Shown here piece after piece: positions 14,562 through 16,970 of a DNA stretch of 16,970 nucleotides. The stretch lies in assembly GCA_045536305.1 (NCBI GenBank), contig JAZSNH010000016.1, forward strand, positions 1 to 16,970, given 5' to 3'. The first letter of the stretch is position 1. The number at the start of each line of letters is the position of its first letter. The translations under genes and the position numbers were made by a program. The DNA comes from JAISGQ01 sp045536305 (GTDB lineage: Bacteria > Bacillota > Clostridia > Oscillospirales > Acutalibacteraceae). The notes under the pieces were generated by a model. That model was not told where the DNA came from. It saw only the letters and a program-made list of their open reading frames with translations, and searched no databases.

Positions 14562-14654
14562 CTTTATGAGTATATTCTGAAAAAATAGTTTGTTGTATTT
14601 CCTTCGTTAATATCTTTCGTAGCAGTTCAAGAGCTCCCCCAGTACGTCCCACCC

Positions 14655-14674
14655 GCCTGTTGATATCAACAGGC
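14655..14674. promoter_or_regulatory. perfect 20-bp palindrome midway between the divergent defence genes
   Basis: GCCTGTTGAT followed directly by its reverse complement, with no loop; the centre is GATATC. Lack of a loop and of a U-tract argues for a dimeric protein site rather than a terminator. It lies about 95 bp from the -35 of the nuclease-like gene and about 100 bp from the -35 of hsdM. A second, shorter palindrome TTAGCGCTAA is at 14738-14747. The rest of 14492-14876 holds no gene I can support. Confidence 0.6.
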
Positions 14675-14775
14675 CTTGCTTGATGGACTTATCACACCAT
14701 CGCACAATGCACAATAAATGTAGAGCTGATACTCGTTTTAGCGCTAACTGTCTCAATATACGGTCAGCTAAAGCC

Positions 14776-14804
14776 TTGCATTGTCGAGTGAATCATGATA
14801 TGAT
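14776..14804 (+). promoter_or_regulatory. extended -10 promoter of hsdM-hsdS
   Basis: -35 TTGCAT (14776-14781), 17-nt spacer, -10 TATGAT (14799-14804), with TG at 14796-14797. Predicted start near 14811, leader about 66 nt. Confidence 0.65.
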
Positions 14805-14876
14805 AAAAATATGTATTTATAGAAGATTATATGACGCTATATTGTATATTTTCTACAACACAATGGAGGTCTTGTC

Positions 14877-16382
14877 ATGGCTGAGAAAAACAACGCCAAT
14901 ATTGGCTTTGAAAAACAAATATGGGATGCAGCTTGTGTTTTGTGGGGGCACATTCCTGCGGCAGAGTATCGTAAGGTAATAATAGGTTTGATCTTTCTTC
15001 GCTACATTTCAAGTGCGTTCGAGAAGCGTTACGCCGAGCTTGTAGCCGAAGGCGAAGGTTTTGAGGAAGACAGAGACGAATATCTGGGCGAGAATATCTT
15101 TTTCGTGCCGGAGGCTGCCAGGTGGTCAACGATTGCCGCCGCTGCTCATACCCCTGAAATAGGCACTATCATTGATGATGCGATGAGAGCAATAGAGGCA
15201 GAAAATAGATCATTGAAGAACGTTCTGCCCAAGAACTACGCAAGCCCGGATCTCGACAAGCGAGTGCTGGGTGATGTTGTTGACCTGTTCACAAATATGG
15301 ATATGTCGGACACCGAAGAAGGTAAAGACCTGCTTGGTCGTACATATGAATATTGCATTGCACAATTTGCCGCATACGAGGGCGTAAAGGGCGGCGAATT
15401 CTACACACCGTCCAGCATCGTTAAGACCATCGTTGCGATTCTCAAGCCTTTCGATAATTGCCGTGTATATGACCCATGCTGCGGCAGCGGCGGCATGTTT
15501 GTACAGAGCGTAAAATTCGTTCAGGCACATAGCGGCAGTCGCAGAGGTATATCTGTTTTCGGTCAGGAGTCCAATGCTGATACCTGGAAGATGGCAAAAA
15601 TAAATATGGCTATCCGAGGGATCGAAGCCGATTTTGGCGCATACCATGCTGATACTTTTTTTGATGACCTGCATCCTACCCTCCGTGCTGATTTCATTAT
15701 GGCAAATCCCCCGTTCAATCTTTCCAACTGGGGACAGGACAAGCTCAGAGATGATGTCCGTTGGAAGTATGGTATTCCGCCTGCAGGCAATGCAAACTAT
15801 GCGTGGATTCAGCACATGATTCACCACCTTGCGCCAAATGGAAAAATTGGTCTGGTGCTTGCAAACGGCGCACTGTCTACTCAGTCCTCCGGCGAGGGCG
15901 AAATCAGAAAGAATATAATAAACGCTGACCTTGTCGAGGGTATTGTAGCGTTGCCGACACAGCTGTTTTACAGCGTAACAATCCCGGTTACATTGTGGTT
16001 TATCAGCAAGAACAAACGCCAGAAAGGACGCACTTTGTTTATTGATGCTCGCAAGATGGGCTATATGGTAGACCGCAAGCACAGGGATTTCACTGACGAG
16101 GATATTCGGCTCCTTGCGGATACATTCACCGCATTTCAGGAAGGTACGCTCGAAGATGTGCAGGGATTCTGTGCCGTTGTGTCAACTGAGGACATAGCAA
16201 AACAGGATTACATCCTTACCCCGGGTCGATATGTCGGCATTGAGGAGCAGGAAGACGACGGCGAGCCGTTCGATGAGAAGATGGCACGCCTGACAAAAGA
16301 GCTGTCCGAGTTGTTTGCACAGTCGCATACTCTGGAAGACGAGATAAGACGCAAATTGGGGGCGATTGGTTATGGGGTCTAA
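14877..16382 (+). CDS. hsdM: type I restriction-modification system adenine methyltransferase subunit HsdM
   Basis: 501 residues, typical HsdM length. The N-terminal helical HsdM_N domain (about 8-150; FEKQIWDAACVLWGHIPAAEYRKV) is followed by the N6-adenine methyltransferase domain: GGEFYTPSSIV (172-182), the SAM-binding motif I DPCCGSGGMF (199-208) and the catalytic motif IV NPPF (277-280). With HsdS it methylates one adenine in each half of a bipartite site; with HsdR added the complex restricts foreign DNA. RBS GGAGGT at 14865-14870. hsdS overlaps its 3' end by 11 bp. Its base composition appears more GC-rich than most of the window, consistent with transfer. No hsdR is visible; it could lie beyond the right edge. 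Confidence 0.98.
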   Translation: MAEKNNANIGFEKQIWDAACVLWGHIPAAEYRKVIIGLIFLRYISSAFEKRYAELVAEGEGFEEDRDEYLGENIFFVPEAARWSTIAAAAHTPEIGTIIDDAMRAIEAENRSLKNVLPKNYASPDLDKRVLGDVVDLFTNMDMSDTEEGKDLLGRTYEYCIAQFAAYEGVKGGEFYTPSSIVKTIVAILKPFDNCRVYDPCCGSGGMFVQSVKFVQAHSGSRRGISVFGQESNADTWKMAKINMAIRGIEADFGAYHADTFFDDLHPTLRADFIMANPPFNLSNWGQDKLRDDVRWKYGIPPAGNANYAWIQHMIHHLAPNGKIGLVLANGALSTQSSGEGEIRKNIINADLVEGIVALPTQLFYSVTIPVTLWFISKNKRQKGRTLFIDARKMGYMVDRKHRDFTDEDIRLLADTFTAFQEGTLEDVQGFCAVVSTEDIAKQDYILTPGRYVGIEEQEDDGEPFDEKMARLTKELSELFAQSHTLEDEIRRKLGAIGYGV

Positions 16383-16970
16383 GCTAAGTGATATTTGTAC
16401 TTATGCCAAAGAAAAAATTGCTGTGGCGGAATTGACACTGCGCACATATATATCTACAGAGAATATGTTGCCTAATAAATATGGTACAACTATTGCATCG
16501 TCTCTTCCTAATATGGAACAAACTCAGGCGTTTAGACAGCACGATGTATTAGTATCAAATATCCGCCCTTATTTTAGAAAGATTTGGCATGCAGACTATG
16601 AGGGCGGATGTTCTAATGATGTACTTGTTTTTCGAGCAAAAGAAGGAATTGATCCAATATTTCTGTATTATGTGTTAGCTGATGATTCCTTCTTTAATTA
16701 TGCAACCGCTACTTCAAAAGGCACAAAAATGCCACGTGGCGATAAAGGTGCAATTATGGAATACCGTGTTCCTAATTTCGATATTGAAGTACAGAGAAAA
16801 ATAGGAACTTTACTGCGTAGCATTGATCTAAAAATCGCAATAAATAATCAAATAAACGATAATTTACAGCAGCAAGCAATGGCGTTGTATGCTTCGATGT
16901 TCCTTGATAATCCTGCCCTCGAAACCACGGCAGGAACACTTAAAGACATTGCCGATATCACGATGGGGCA
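16372..16970 (+). CDS. hsdS: type I restriction-modification system specificity subunit HsdS, 5' part only
   Basis: 199 codons are visible before the window ends. The ATG at 16372 overlaps the hsdM 3' end by 11 bp, the usual coupled arrangement. Residues 1-145 form the first target-recognition domain; SNIRPYFRKIWHADYEGGCSNDVLVFR-type sequence (62-88), KGTKMPRGDK (116-125) and VPNFDIEVQRKIGTLLRSID (133-152) are HsdS hallmarks. Residues 150-178 are the helical spacer that packs on HsdM. GTLKDIADITMG (188-199) opens the second recognition domain. The first domain is AT-rich compared with hsdM, as expected for an exchangeable module. The recognised DNA sequence cannot be read from the protein. 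Confidence 0.93.
   Translation, partial: MGSKLSDICTYAKEKIAVAELTLRTYISTENMLPNKYGTTIASSLPNMEQTQAFRQHDVLVSNIRPYFRKIWHADYEGGCSNDVLVFRAKEGIDPIFLYYVLADDSFFNYATATSKGTKMPRGDKGAIMEYRVPNFDIEVQRKIGTLLRSIDLKIAINNQINDNLQQQAMALYASMFLDNPALETTAGTLKDIADITMG

Noticed and set aside
14655..14674. The palindrome as an intrinsic terminator
   Set aside because: There is no loop and no U-tract on either strand, and neither flanking gene ends there.
15210..16082. A 290-codon open frame on the minus strand
   Set aside because: It lies wholly antisense to hsdM, whose motifs are unmistakable; the translation is rich in Cys, His and Ala with no domain pattern.
1..16970. CRISPR array, tRNA, rRNA, insertion-sequence transposase or integrase
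   Set aside because: No regularly spaced direct repeats, no recognisable tRNA T-arm/CCA pattern and no DDE or tyrosine-recombinase signature were found by eye on either strand.

Overview
The window is AT-rich bacterial DNA (hsdM looks richer in GC than its surroundings by eye). It carries an intact sigma-K gene with pro-sequence, formyltetrahydrofolate synthetase, and DUF421/DUF4363 proteins. This points to a spore-forming Clostridia member, probably of the Ruminococcus/Oscillospiraceae type (inference; no rRNA or tRNA gene is present to confirm it).

Positions 1-9300 are housekeeping DNA. A leftward operon fhs-tsaE-tsaB (one-carbon metabolism plus t6A tRNA modification) runs off the left edge. 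Divergent from it is a RodA-type SEDS glycosyltransferase gene. Next come a leftward DUF421-DUF4363 pair, a TIM-barrel sugar isomerase-like gene, two small membrane-protein genes, rightward sigK, and a leftward operon of a MarR regulator followed by citrate synthase. The MarR promoter is near consensus and is overlapped by an inverted repeat, which looks like an autoregulatory operator. Convergent gene pairs are separated by strong symmetric hairpins that can serve as bidirectional terminators.

Positions 9300-12730 are accessory and partly decayed. They hold a DUF6985-like gene with promoter, ribosome binding site and start codon intact but three in-frame stops; an acyltransferase-3 membrane protein; a SUKH/SMI1-like protein; an AbrB/SpoVT-type DNA-binding domain fused to unrelated sequence; and short gene remnants.

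Positions 12734-16970 look like a defence locus. A type I restriction-modification operon (hsdM, then hsdS cut by the window edge) runs rightward. Diverging from it is a 585-residue protein I cannot name, with a C-terminal PD-(D/E)XK nuclease-like signature, a Cys cluster and an uncertain HD-like region. The 385-bp region between them contains a recognisable promoter for each side and a perfect 20-bp palindrome about midway. This unnamed nuclease-like gene is the best candidate for an undescribed system here.
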